This document shows, one piece after another, positions 8,775-17,591 of a stretch of 64,000 nt of DNA. This DNA is from an uncultured Flavobacteriales bacterium. GTDB taxonomy: Bacteria > Bacteroidota > Bacteroidia > Flavobacteriales > Schleiferiaceae. Each line of letters starts with the position of its first letter. The first letter of the stretch is position 1. The notes beneath the pieces are model-generated. The model made no database searches, was not told the origin of the DNA, and worked only from the letters and a program-made list of their open reading frames with translations. Made by a program: the position numbers and the translations under genes. Location of the stretch: NCBI GenBank assembly GCA_905478295.1, contig CAJQHZ010000042.1, positions 1 to 64,000 on the forward strand, in the 5' to 3' direction.

Positions 8775-10187
8775 ATGAGTGAAGTAGCGTCAACAAAAGT
8801 CCCCATGGGCCAGAAGATTGCTTTTGGAGTTGGGATGTTAGCGAATCAGATGTTCCCAGCTGCCATGAGTATTTTCATGGTCGTATTGGTACAAGACTTA
8901 GGTTTTCCTGGATGGATGTGGGGGGTGATTTTCTTTGCGCCGCGCGCCTTTGATGCTATTTTAGATCCTATCATGGGATTCATCTCTGACAATACACGTT
9001 CGCGCTGGGGTCGTCGAAGAAAATATGTATTTATCGGTGCCTTGTTGATGGGGGTTTCCTTCATTCTATTATGGCAGGTATATCGTGAAAACACGCTTTC
9101 TTATAACTTCACATACTTCATGCTGTGGTCGTTTGTGTTCTATTTAGGTCTTACCATTTTCGGGGTGCCGTACGTAAGTATGGGTTATGAGATGAGTAAT
9201 GATTTTCACGAGCGCACGACAGTTATGGCAATCTCGCAATGGATTGGTCAATGGGCTTGGGTCATTGCACCATGGTTTTGGGTCATTATGTACGATCCGG
9301 AATGGTTCCCTTCCGGGGATGTGGCAACCCGGACCCTAGCAGTCTGGGTAGGCGTTGTATTTACCATCTGTGCGATGGTACCTGCCATTTTCATTAAAGG
9401 AGAATCCACCTTAGACCGCACTGACTATGAGTCCCTTAGCCTTGGAAACATCATTCGCAGCTTAGGAAGCATTCGCAGGAGTTTTGTTGAGGCATTTGCC
9501 TTGCCTTCCTTCCGCAAGTTGTGTATCACGACATTCTTAATCTTTAACGGTTTCAATACCATCGCTAGTTTTACCTTCTTTATCATAAAGAGTCATTTGT
9601 TCAACGACGATGCCTCAGCTGTGGGAGTTTGGCCTACACTCTTTGGGAGTGTTGGTGCACTGGTGACGACGTTCTTAGTCATTCCAATTGTAGCTAGAAT
9701 GTCAAAAACATTAGGTAAAAAGCGTGCTTTCATCATCTCACAGAGCATCTCAATCATTGGATACATTATGCTTTGGTTCTTAATGGTTCCAGGGAAACCG
9801 TACTTGTTTTTGTTCGCTTTACCATTCCACTCTTTTGGTATCGGAGGGTTATTTACCATCATGATGTCTATGACATCAGATGTTTTGGACATTGACGAAT
9901 TGAAAACTGGAAAGCGTCGTGAGGGTGTGTTCGGTGCAATCTATTGGTGGATGGTGAAGCTTGGCTTTGCTTTTGCCGGTGCATTGAGCGGATTGATTCT
10001 CACGTTGGTGAATTACCAAAGTGGTGCAGTGGCTCAACCGGAAGGTGCTGTAGACCAATTAAGAATGGTCTTCTCTGGCCTACCTATACTCTGTACGCTG
10101 ATCGCCATTGCGGTGATGTGGAAGTATAGTGTCGATGAAAAATATGCGCGTGAGGTCCGCGCGAAATTGGACCAACGAAACCAATAA
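8775..10187 (+). CDS. GPH-type (MelB-like) MFS sugar symporter
   Basis: 470 residues with about 12 hydrophobic segments. It starts at ATG 8775, 4 bases after GH30. The first loop has the FFAPRAFDAILDPIMGFISD pattern, followed by a basic RSRWGRRR stretch, which is the hallmark of the glycoside-pentoside-hexuronide:cation symporter family. The inner membrane is the expected location. In this context it would import glucose or short beta-glucan oligosaccharides released by the three lipoprotein glycosidases and deliver them to the phosphorylase and the cytoplasmic GH17. The substrate is inferred only from the neighbours. Confidence 0.87.
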   Translation: MSEVASTKVPMGQKIAFGVGMLANQMFPAAMSIFMVVLVQDLGFPGWMWGVIFFAPRAFDAILDPIMGFISDNTRSRWGRRRKYVFIGALLMGVSFILLWQVYRENTLSYNFTYFMLWSFVFYLGLTIFGVPYVSMGYEMSNDFHERTTVMAISQWIGQWAWVIAPWFWVIMYDPEWFPSGDVATRTLAVWVGVVFTICAMVPAIFIKGESTLDRTDYESLSLGNIIRSLGSIRRSFVEAFALPSFRKLCITTFLIFNGFNTIASFTFFIIKSHLFNDDASAVGVWPTLFGSVGALVTTFLVIPIVARMSKTLGKKRAFIISQSISIIGYIMLWFLMVPGKPYLFLFALPFHSFGIGGLFTIMMSMTSDVLDIDELKTGKRREGVFGAIYWWMVKLGFAFAGALSGLILTLVNYQSGAVAQPEGAVDQLRMVFSGLPILCTLIAIAVMWKYSVDEKYAREVRAKLDQRNQ

Positions 10188-10212
10188 ATCGACTAATTTT
10201 AAGGACGCAACC

Positions 10213-11097
10213 ATGTCATTCAGAAAGGAGAAATTCATGTCATTGGCCGGTATTACGGCTGTTGAGCATCCAATAGAAGAGCTGAAAAGTATTAGCCGAG
10301 GTTTGCTTAACGATGGAATTCATGGCATTTGCTTTAGTGCCTACGATGAAGGTCAGCAGCCTGGTGATCAACTCACGGAAGCCCAAGTTCGAAGAAAATT
10401 AAGCATTCTAAAGCCGCACATCTCGTGGGTGCGCACCTTTTCCTGTACCGAGGGTAATGAGTTCATCGCTCAGATAGCACATGAAATGGGTATCAAAACT
10501 CTAGCAGGTGCATGGCTGGGGGACGATCTTGAGAAAAACGAAGTAGAGATTGCAGGTCTGATTGCCTTATGTAAGCAAGGTGCGGTAGATGTGGCTGCAG
10601 TAGGTAACGAAGTATTGTACCGCGAAGACCTTGAAGCCAATGCTTTGGTAAAATATATCGAGCGTGTGAAGGCTGAGGTTTCTGGTGTACCTGTGGGTTA
10701 TGTAGATGCCTATTATGAGTTTACAGATCATCCAGAAGTATCAGATGCATGCGATATCATCTTGGCAAATTGCTACCCATATTGGGAAGGCTGTGCCTTA
10801 GATTATTCGTTGATGTACATGAAACAGATGTACATGGAGGCAAAGATTGCGGGTAAAGGGAAGCCCGTTTTAATTACTGAAACAGGTTGGCCTAGCAATG
10901 GCCAAAGCATCGGTGGTGCTCAAGCTTCGTTTGAAAACAGTTTAAAGTATTTCATTAGCGCTCAACGCTGGTCTGCAGCTGAGGACATTCCAATGTTCTA
11001 CTTCTCTTCGTTCGATGAAAGTTGGAAGATTGAGAAGGAAGGCGATGTTGGCGCCTCTTGGGGCCTTTGGGACAAAGATGAGCAGCTGAAGTTTTAA
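10213..11097 (+). CDS. Cytoplasmic GH17 family glucanase/transglycosidase
   Basis: 294 residues with no signal peptide. GH17 residues are clear: Glu133 in AVGNEVLYR and Glu223 in LITETGWPS. The frame stays open back to 10129 inside the symporter gene, but that part is a shadow. I chose ATG 10213, which has AAGGA 8 bases upstream. A second in-frame ATG at 10237 is preceded by AGAAAGGAG, a strong Shine-Dalgarno-like sequence that is rare in this window, so it may be the real start. A GH17 in the cytoplasm next to a glucan phosphorylase suggests trimming or remodelling of imported beta-1,3-oligosaccharides. It ends the cassette, and no clear terminator follows. Confidence 0.85.
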   Translation: MSFRKEKFMSLAGITAVEHPIEELKSISRGLLNDGIHGICFSAYDEGQQPGDQLTEAQVRRKLSILKPHISWVRTFSCTEGNEFIAQIAHEMGIKTLAGAWLGDDLEKNEVEIAGLIALCKQGAVDVAAVGNEVLYREDLEANALVKYIERVKAEVSGVPVGYVDAYYEFTDHPEVSDACDIILANCYPYWEGCALDYSLMYMKQMYMEAKIAGKGKPVLITETGWPSNGQSIGGAQASFENSLKYFISAQRWSAAEDIPMFYFSSFDESWKIEKEGDVGASWGLWDKDEQLKF

Positions 11098-11146
11098 GAG
11101 GACCAATTGTGCTCGTATCTGCACGATTTAGTTGCATCTTTGCCGC

Positions 11147-12028
11147 ATGGAACACAAAAGCGGTTTTGTCAATATAATTGGGAATCCCAACGTAGGGAAG
11201 AGCACCCTGATGAACGCAATGGTCGGTGAGCGATTGAGCATCATCACACCTAAGGCACAGACGACGCGTCACCGCATCTTTGGCATTTTAAACGAGCCTG
11301 AATATCAGATTGTCTTTTCAGATACGCCAGGGGTTATTCAGCCAGCGTATAAGATGCAGGAGCATATGATGAAATTTGTGTCGGATGCTTTTGAAGATGC
11401 TGACGTATTCTTGTATTTAGTAGAACCAGGAGATCGCGCCTTGAAGGATGAGGGCTTCTTTCAAAAATTAGCCACCACCTCAGTTCCCGTGCTTTTGATT
11501 GTCAATAAGATTGATACCACCACACAGGAAGCTTTAGAGGAGGAAGTTGGGTACTGGCAGACCAGCTTGCCCAATGCTGAGATTATCCCCATTAGTGCAC
11601 TTGAAGGGGCGAATACAGACTACTTATTGAGCCGACTTAAGGAATTGGTCCCGGTGAGTCCGCCGTATTTTGATAAAGACGCGTTAACGGACAAAACGGA
11701 ACGTTTCTTTGTTAGTGAGATCATAAGAGAACAGATCCTGCTGAATTACAAAAAAGAGATCCCTTACAGTGTTGAGGTAGATGTTGAGGAATTCAAGGAG
11801 GAAGAAGATATTATTCGCATGCGATGCATCATTTATGTTGCCCGCGATTCTCAAAAAGGCATACTAATAGGCCACAAAGGGAGTCGGCTAAAAGCAGTGG
11901 GAATAGGTGCTCGAAAGCAATTAGAAGCATTTTTCGCAAAGAAGGTGCACGTAGAGACCTTTGTTAAGGTGAAAAAGAACTGGCGCGACAACGATTTGCA
12001 GTTGAAGCGCTTTGGTTATAAGAATTAA
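11147..12028 (+). CDS. era: GTPase Era
   Basis: 293 residues. It shows G1 GNPNVGKST, G3 DTPG and G4 NKID, and a C-terminal KH domain around GHKGSRLK and the FVKVKKNWRDN stretch. Era binds the 3' end of 16S rRNA and helps 30S subunit maturation. The open frame reaches a TTG at 11132, but ATG 11147 fits the family start. The box CATCTTTG lies at 11135-11142, only 4 bases before the ATG, and may be a promoter -7 element giving a leaderless mRNA. The gene is 2 bases upstream of der, so the two ribosome-assembly GTPases are probably co-transcribed. Confidence 0.96.
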   Translation: MEHKSGFVNIIGNPNVGKSTLMNAMVGERLSIITPKAQTTRHRIFGILNEPEYQIVFSDTPGVIQPAYKMQEHMMKFVSDAFEDADVFLYLVEPGDRALKDEGFFQKLATTSVPVLLIVNKIDTTTQEALEEEVGYWQTSLPNAEIIPISALEGANTDYLLSRLKELVPVSPPYFDKDALTDKTERFFVSEIIREQILLNYKKEIPYSVEVDVEEFKEEEDIIRMRCIIYVARDSQKGILIGHKGSRLKAVGIGARKQLEAFFAKKVHVETFVKVKKNWRDNDLQLKRFGYKN

Positions 12029-12030
12029 TT

Positions 12031-13335
12031 ATGAGTAACATCGTTGCCATTGTGGGACGCCCAAATGTTGGGAAAAGCACACTATTTAACCGTCTAATCC
12101 AGCGCCGTGATGCTATCGTTGATAGTGTTGCCGGTGTCACACGCGATCGCCATTACGGCAAGAGCGATTGGAATGGGAAGGAATTTTCTGTCATTGATAC
12201 TGGCGGTTATATCGAAGGCTCGGAAGATGTTTTCGAAGCTGAAATTCGCCGTCAGGTGGAATTGGCGCTAGAAGAATCCACTGTGGTCCTCTTCGTTTTA
12301 GATCTGCAAGCGGGATTAACAGAGTTTGATAAAATCATTTCTGAACTGCTGCGTAAGACCGAAAAGCCAGTGGTGTACTGTGTGAATAAAGTGGATAATA
12401 GCATGCTTGAATTAGATGCTACAGAATTCTACGGCCTAGGTATTGAGAAATACCACACTATTAGTGCAGTAAACGGAAGTGGAACGGGTGATTTGCTCGA
12501 TGAGTTGGTCTCTTACATGGATGAAAATCCAGTAGATGACTACGATGACCTGCCTAAAATGGCTATCGTCGGGCGTCCAAATGCAGGTAAGTCATCCATA
12601 GTGAATGCGTTGTTCGATGAGGAGCGCAACATCGTTACAGAAGTTGCAGGTACTACTAGAGATACGGTAAACACCCGCTTTAATAAGTTTGGTTTTGATT
12701 TCATGTTGCTGGACACAGCTGGTCTTCGCAAGAAAGGCAAGGTGCATGAAAATTTAGAGTTCTATTCTAACATGCGGTCTGTACGTGCCATCGAACATGC
12801 AGATGTATGTATGATGATCGTGGATGCAACCCGCGGATTTGAAGCGCAAGATCTCTCTATCGTTTCCTTAGTTGAGAAAAATAAAAAGGGTTTAGTGGTA
12901 GTGGTAAATAAGTGGGATTTGGTAGAGAAATCGACCAATACCATTCGTGACGCAGAAGCGCACATTCGCAAAAAATTAGAGCCATTTACTGATTTCCCGA
13001 TCATCTTTACAAGTGCGCTTACGAAGCAACGTGTTTTAAAGGCATTTGAAGAAGGGGTAAAGGTATACGAGCGTAGAAAACAAAAGATATCAACCAGTAA
13101 ACTGAATGACACCATGCTGGAGATCATTAAAGGATTTCCGCCACCGGCCGTCAAAGGGAAGTATGTCAAAATTAAATTCTGTACGCAGTTGCCAACACGG
13201 ACACCTCAGTTTGCCTTTTTTGCCAACCTGCCGCAATATGTGAAAGAGCCATACAAACGCTTCTTAGAAAATAAGATGCGCAAGGAGTTTGACTTCCACG
13301 GTGCCCCGATCGAAATATTTTTCCGTCAGAAATAA
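12031..13335 (+). CDS. der: GTPase Der (EngA)
   Basis: 434 residues, the usual length. It has two consecutive G domains: the first with GRPNVGKST (residues 8-16), DTGG and NKVD, the second with GRPNAGKSS, DTAG and NKWD. A KH-like C-terminal domain follows. Der is needed for 50S subunit assembly. It starts 2 bases after era. Its stop codon directly abuts the stop codon of the convergent lipoprotein gene, with no base between them and no hairpin terminator in the junction. Confidence 0.97.
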   Translation: MSNIVAIVGRPNVGKSTLFNRLIQRRDAIVDSVAGVTRDRHYGKSDWNGKEFSVIDTGGYIEGSEDVFEAEIRRQVELALEESTVVLFVLDLQAGLTEFDKIISELLRKTEKPVVYCVNKVDNSMLELDATEFYGLGIEKYHTISAVNGSGTGDLLDELVSYMDENPVDDYDDLPKMAIVGRPNAGKSSIVNALFDEERNIVTEVAGTTRDTVNTRFNKFGFDFMLLDTAGLRKKGKVHENLEFYSNMRSVRAIEHADVCMMIVDATRGFEAQDLSIVSLVEKNKKGLVVVVNKWDLVEKSTNTIRDAEAHIRKKLEPFTDFPIIFTSALTKQRVLKAFEEGVKVYERRKQKISTSKLNDTMLEIIKGFPPPAVKGKYVKIKFCTQLPTRTPQFAFFANLPQYVKEPYKRFLENKMRKEFDFHGAPIEIFFRQK

Positions 13336-15759
13336 TTACAGCTGATAGGTAATAACTGCATTGCCTTGTGCGATGACTAGAACGGGTGGACCGGTCATGG
13401 TCAAGCGTCCTGCTTTTGCGCTCGATCCGTCGAATTGAGTAATGTTTGAAACGGGCTCGTTGAGCAGGGTAACGTGAATCGTATTGTCGTCGCACATAAT
13501 AATGCCCGTACCGCCAGGATAGGATTCTACAGATACGATGTTTCTGCTATCAATTGCTACGTTGTATCTGTTGTTTGCGCTTTGTACGGAAACAGATTCG
13601 TTTGACCAGTAAATACGGCCGTAGCTCTGTTGTTCTAAGCCTATTAAATCGTTTAGATCGTGCTCTAAAATCTCGACTGTTCCATCCCACCGTTGTTCTT
13701 GTAGCTCTCCTTCATCCCCAACACGAATAATGCTCGGTATATTGCCCGGGGATAGCGCCCAGGGCTTTGCCGCTGCCGGGAGTGCATTGGTTTTAATTCT
13801 GCTTTCTCCACGTCTGTTCAAAATGAACGCCTTTTCTAGGGTCGAGGTAATGATATAGTCTTTTCCGCCACGTTGGTACAAAAATGGACGTTGCGTTAGG
13901 ATTCCATTGGACGCGTCGGTTTTCCAGCCGTCAACCATTTTACCATCACTTGTAAAGTTGTACAATTTATCGCCACAAGGTATGAGGAACCTGTAGTTTC
14001 TGTTTTTATCGTAATCCATTACTGAAAGTCCAAAGGAGGTATTCGACGGAAGTGTGATTGGAAAGTCTTCGACATTTCTACCCAATAGATCAATACAATG
14101 GAGTTGGTTGGAAGTGGTAAAGACCAATTGGTATTTGGCATTTTTAAATAAATCTACTTGCTGGATAGGACCCACAATGGGTAGGTCTAATTTTTTCGTC
14201 CATTTCACTTCACCGGCTTCGTTCATCCAATATAGCGTATTGGTTTCGTCTTGAACTACAACGTTGTTCACTCCAGATCGATGATTTTTAACGAGGAATG
14301 GCCCAGAAATGACAGGAGCATCTAATGATGTAGACCACAAATAGGAGCTGCTTACAGCTTGTTCTTTTTGACTTTGAATAGTGAGTGAACCAAAGGCGAG
14401 TTCATTTTTGACTTCTATAGATCCACCTAATAATGCGTTGCCAAAAAGACCCGGCCATTGTTCACTAGGGCAAAATGCGGTTTCTGTGAATCCTTTTAAA
14501 CTGGTGGCAAAAGTGAGGTGGTCCGCTTTGTTTAGTGCTTCAGAGAGCGGATCAAAAGCTTCCATAGCATCCCAAGTTTTACCTAAACCAATCTCACTCA
14601 TGTAGACCTCAAGGATCTTTTCATTTGGTGCAATAGCTAAAACGTCTTCGTTGAGCGTCCATGAAGGAGTTCCAAGATCAGAAAAGAACCAGCCGTAGAG
14701 TGCGCTGAATAAAAATTTATGCTTCTCTTTTAAAGTGCCACTCCTACGACCGTCCACAGTACCCGTAGTTGACGAAAGTCCCGCGAGCACTTCGCCTACT
14801 TCCTTTGAACCACCTATTTTAAGGGGCAGTAGGCATATGTTGGCATCGCCATAGCCAACTCGTATAAAGTCTCCGGATAAATGTACCGTACTGAAAAGTA
14901 TAGGGTCTACATTCGCTTCGGTAGTTATGCGTTGCGCGGGCTTTAGTCGTTGTTTATGAGCTCGATAAGTATTGAATGAGCGCAGCCATACATCTATTCC
15001 GTCCGTTTTCATTCCTAAGGCGTAAGTCGATGAGGAGGCGACATATTTACTGAGTTTCTCAGATCTAACACTACCAGTGAAGGTGTTAAGGAAGACTTGG
15101 GCACTGTCTGGACAGAGGGAAACAGAAGTCCCGATGAGTTTGTTTTTTCGCAGAGCAAGATCGATCTCACTCCAGGCTGCAATGTGTGTCATCCAACTCC
15201 AATCCTGTTTGAAGAATTGGTCCCCTATGGCTTCAATTTCTTTGTGCTGAATGAACAGATTCATGACATCGGCTTTTGACGCACTGTTCCAAAGCGAAGT
15301 GAATTGGGCGTCTTTCGCAAGACTGAATCCATTGGCACGCTGGTTTAACAGATCTTGTAGAAGTGCCGATTTTTTACTGATTGTCCACGTAGATCCCACT
15401 TTGAACCCATAGAGACTATCAATGGAATAAATGGTCTCATTTTCGGTCATGGAGCCGCCCTGACCCAGCGTGTCTTTAAAGGTCCAGATCCAATCAGATT
15501 TATCCGCGCCAGAGGCGACTAACGCACCAGTCCAAGGTCCATTGCTGTATTTATTCAGAATGGCGATATCTATGGCTTGCACATAGGGTAGGGCAATGGA
15601 ATCAGAAAAGGCAGTAAATTTTTCAGCATCATTAATACGTACAATAAGCGGTGCATCCACGGGCAACATTGCGGGAGCGGAGACAGATGCGGCATCCTTG
15701 CCACATTTTGTGAAGGCGATTGCTACAAGAAGTAATGCACTGAATTTGACCAATTTCAT
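13336..15759 (-). CDS. Large envelope lipoprotein, unknown function
   Basis: 807 residues. The signal is lipoprotein-like (AIAFTKCGK, Cys near 19). The N-terminal 480 residues are alpha/beta with no motif that I can name. From about residue 490 to the end the sequence has short repeats of the pattern strand-turn-strand with L-Y/F-W, for example TLYWMNEAGEVKW, QLHCIDLLGR and KLYNFTSDGKMVDGW, which suggests a PQQ-like or other beta-propeller. It is downstream of rnhB on the same strand with a 69-base gap. A TAAATTCG box at 15766-15773 lies 6 bases before the ATG. A scaffold or outer-membrane assembly role is possible, but nothing in the sequence proves it. Confidence 0.7.
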   Translation of the reverse strand: MKLVKFSALLLVAIAFTKCGKDAASVSAPAMLPVDAPLIVRINDAEKFTAFSDSIALPYVQAIDIAILNKYSNGPWTGALVASGADKSDWIWTFKDTLGQGGSMTENETIYSIDSLYGFKVGSTWTISKKSALLQDLLNQRANGFSLAKDAQFTSLWNSASKADVMNLFIQHKEIEAIGDQFFKQDWSWMTHIAAWSEIDLALRKNKLIGTSVSLCPDSAQVFLNTFTGSVRSEKLSKYVASSSTYALGMKTDGIDVWLRSFNTYRAHKQRLKPAQRITTEANVDPILFSTVHLSGDFIRVGYGDANICLLPLKIGGSKEVGEVLAGLSSTTGTVDGRRSGTLKEKHKFLFSALYGWFFSDLGTPSWTLNEDVLAIAPNEKILEVYMSEIGLGKTWDAMEAFDPLSEALNKADHLTFATSLKGFTETAFCPSEQWPGLFGNALLGGSIEVKNELAFGSLTIQSQKEQAVSSSYLWSTSLDAPVISGPFLVKNHRSGVNNVVVQDETNTLYWMNEAGEVKWTKKLDLPIVGPIQQVDLFKNAKYQLVFTTSNQLHCIDLLGRNVEDFPITLPSNTSFGLSVMDYDKNRNYRFLIPCGDKLYNFTSDGKMVDGWKTDASNGILTQRPFLYQRGGKDYIITSTLEKAFILNRRGESRIKTNALPAAAKPWALSPGNIPSIIRVGDEGELQEQRWDGTVEILEHDLNDLIGLEQQSYGRIYWSNESVSVQSANNRYNVAIDSRNIVSVESYPGGTGIIMCDDNTIHVTLLNEPVSNITQFDGSSAKAGRLTMTGPPVLVIAQGNAVITYQL

Positions 15760-15828
15760 TTGTGGCGAATTTATACCTAAAGCTACGCTCTCATGGGCAC
15801 TTCTTTAGTGTGTAAATCGCACAGTTTT

Positions 15829-16431
15829 TCACAAATCGAAGAGGTTCAATTGGCTCGGTAGAAGTTGGAAGCTTTTGCGATGATGTTCCGTAGCACCGTG
15901 GGTCTTTATGCCTTCTCGATGCGCTTTCGTTGGGTAGCCGGCGTTTCGCTCCCAGCCGTAATGTGGATGGGCCACTGCGAGTTCACGCATAAGATCGTCT
16001 CGGTAGGTTTTTGCAAGGACCGAAGCTGCTGCAATGTTCTGGTAGGTGGCGTCCCCTTTGACTTGGCAGTGGTGAGGGATGTTTTGATAGGGATGAAATC
16101 GGTTCCCATCAACTGCGATAAAGTGGGGTTGTGGGTCCAATTGTGCAATACTCCTGTGCATCGCTTCAATACTTGCGTTTAAGATGTTCATCGAATCAAT
16201 CTCATCCGGACTAACGTGGGCTACGGCCCAGGCAACCGCTTCCTTTTCTATAATAGGTCGAAGCAGGTTGCGTTGTTTTTCGGTCAGTTGTTTAGAGTCG
16301 TTGAGTAGGTCATTTTTGAAATTGGGCGGCAAGATTACAGCCGCGGCTGTCACCGGACCGGCTAAACACCCACGGCCCGCTTCATCGGTACCGGCTTCTA
16401 CGATAGCTATTGGCGAATGCTGTCGTTTCAT
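15829..16431 (-). CDS. rnhB: Ribonuclease HII
   Basis: 200 residues. The motif [12 protein letters not shown] near the N-terminus supplies the first two metal-binding acids. AVDGNRF and the [12 protein letters not shown] stretch supply the remaining Asp residues. The enzyme cuts the RNA strand of RNA-DNA hybrids and single ribonucleotides in DNA. The open frame extends to 16473, but the ATG at 16431 overlaps the stop codon of the glycosyltransferase gene as ATGA, which is the natural coupled start. The enzyme has no functional link to the glycosyltransferase. Confidence 0.93.
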   Translation of the reverse strand: MKRQHSPIAIVEAGTDEAGRGCLAGPVTAAAVILPPNFKNDLLNDSKQLTEKQRNLLRPIIEKEAVAWAVAHVSPDEIDSMNILNASIEAMHRSIAQLDPQPHFIAVDGNRFHPYQNIPHHCQVKGDATYQNIAAASVLAKTYRDDLMRELAVAHPHYGWERNAGYPTKAHREGIKTHGATEHHRKSFQLLPSQLNLFDL

Positions 16432-17510
16432 TCGGGCAATGCTTCGATGAATGCAGCGGCACTCTGTTCCCAATTAAAAAAGTCACCTCGCTGCAGTGCT
16501 CGCTCACGCCAGATCGAATTTTCTGTGGTGATTTGTTGCAACGCCGCGCTCCACTCCTCAATATCGTAAGTAGAAACGAGCAATCCTGCATTGCCTACCA
16601 CTTCAGTCAAAGCACTGTTTTTTGAAGCGATGACAGCTGTGCCACACTGCATGGCTTCGACTAATGGAATGCCAAATCCTTCCATGGCGCTGGGCATGCA
16701 ATAGGCTGTGGAACCGCCGTACAGCGATTCTAGCGCTGGTCCTGAAAGTCTGCCCAACCAATCGATCCGGTCCGCATGTTTTAAAGAATTGCGAACGGTC
16801 TCGAAGGCAGGGTCTTTAAAGTGTGCGGCACCTGCAATTTTTAAGCGGTGAGTGGCTGTAGGGTGTTTCGCGACCCAATGATCAAATCCAAGCAAAAGTG
16901 TGCGCAGATTTTTTCTGGGAGTCAGTGCGCCTACTGCACAGAAATAGGGGGAACTCGTTTCTATTTGACCCGCTTTCATTTGCTGTTGTGGCGCATTATA
17001 CGTTAGTGTAATTTTTTCGGGAGCTATACCATAGGTGTTCGCGATGTCCTCAGCGCTCCATTGGCTCACCGTAAAGATTTGTTGTGCTTGAGTAGCACCC
17101 TTTCGAATCTGTTTACGGTAATATGCGGCTACGTTTTTCGGAACCCATTCTGGGTGGTGTTCAAAATTTAGATCGTGAATGGTGAGCCATTGCGGCGTTT
17201 TGGTTTTCGCGGGCAGTCCATCCGGCGACCAATACAAATCAATAGTAAGCTTCTTTAGTGCGCGAGGCACGGAAAAGTCATTCCATAGGGTCCAGAGCAA
17301 AGGGTGACGCGCCTGCGGAGCGACAACATGCAAGTAAACATTTGGGAAGTCTAAAGAGCATTGGTCCGCAGCAATGCCGCGGTCGAGCAGTAAATGAAAT
17401 TCATGCTGAGGAAAAGCGGGAATGATCTGCTCAAGCATACGCAGGGTATAAATCCCTGTGCCTTCGAGTTTGTTTGGCAACAGCCATCGAGCATTAACCG
17501 CAATTTTCAT
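16428..17510 (-). CDS. GT4-family glycosyltransferase
   Basis: 360 residues with a GT-B fold. The N-terminus [21 protein letters not shown] is typical of GT4 enzymes. The C-terminal half has VGALTPRKN and the [18 protein letters not shown] stretch with the EX7E nucleotide-sugar motif. It transfers a sugar from a nucleotide donor to a growing lipid-linked glycan, on the cytoplasmic side. It is divergent from the flippase gene with 81 bases between, so it probably belongs to the same polysaccharide cluster even though it is read with rnhB. Donor and acceptor cannot be read from the sequence. Confidence 0.88.
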   Translation of the reverse strand: MKIAVNARWLLPNKLEGTGIYTLRMLEQIIPAFPQHEFHLLLDRGIAADQCSLDFPNVYLHVVAPQARHPLLWTLWNDFSVPRALKKLTIDLYWSPDGLPAKTKTPQWLTIHDLNFEHHPEWVPKNVAAYYRKQIRKGATQAQQIFTVSQWSAEDIANTYGIAPEKITLTYNAPQQQMKAGQIETSSPYFCAVGALTPRKNLRTLLLGFDHWVAKHPTATHRLKIAGAAHFKDPAFETVRNSLKHADRIDWLGRLSGPALESLYGGSTAYCMPSAMEGFGIPLVEAMQCGTAVIASKNSALTEVVGNAGLLVSTYDIEEWSAALQQITTENSIWRERALQRGDFFNWEQSAAAFIEALPE

Positions 17511-17515
17511 AGTTT

Positions 17516-17523
17516 CAAATGTA
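17516..17523 (-). promoter_or_regulatory. Putative -7 element of the glycosyltransferase gene
   Basis: TACATTTG on the minus strand is a perfect TAnnTTTG match and ends 5 bases before the ATG at 17510. No clear TTTG lies at the -33 position. If it is functional, transcription would start at or next to the start codon. Confidence 0.5.
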
Positions 17524-17591
17524 CAAAAGCAGCGACTTGCACGTTACTAAAGCGGTATATTCGCCGACAATTCCTTGTTGAGGACAAAACC

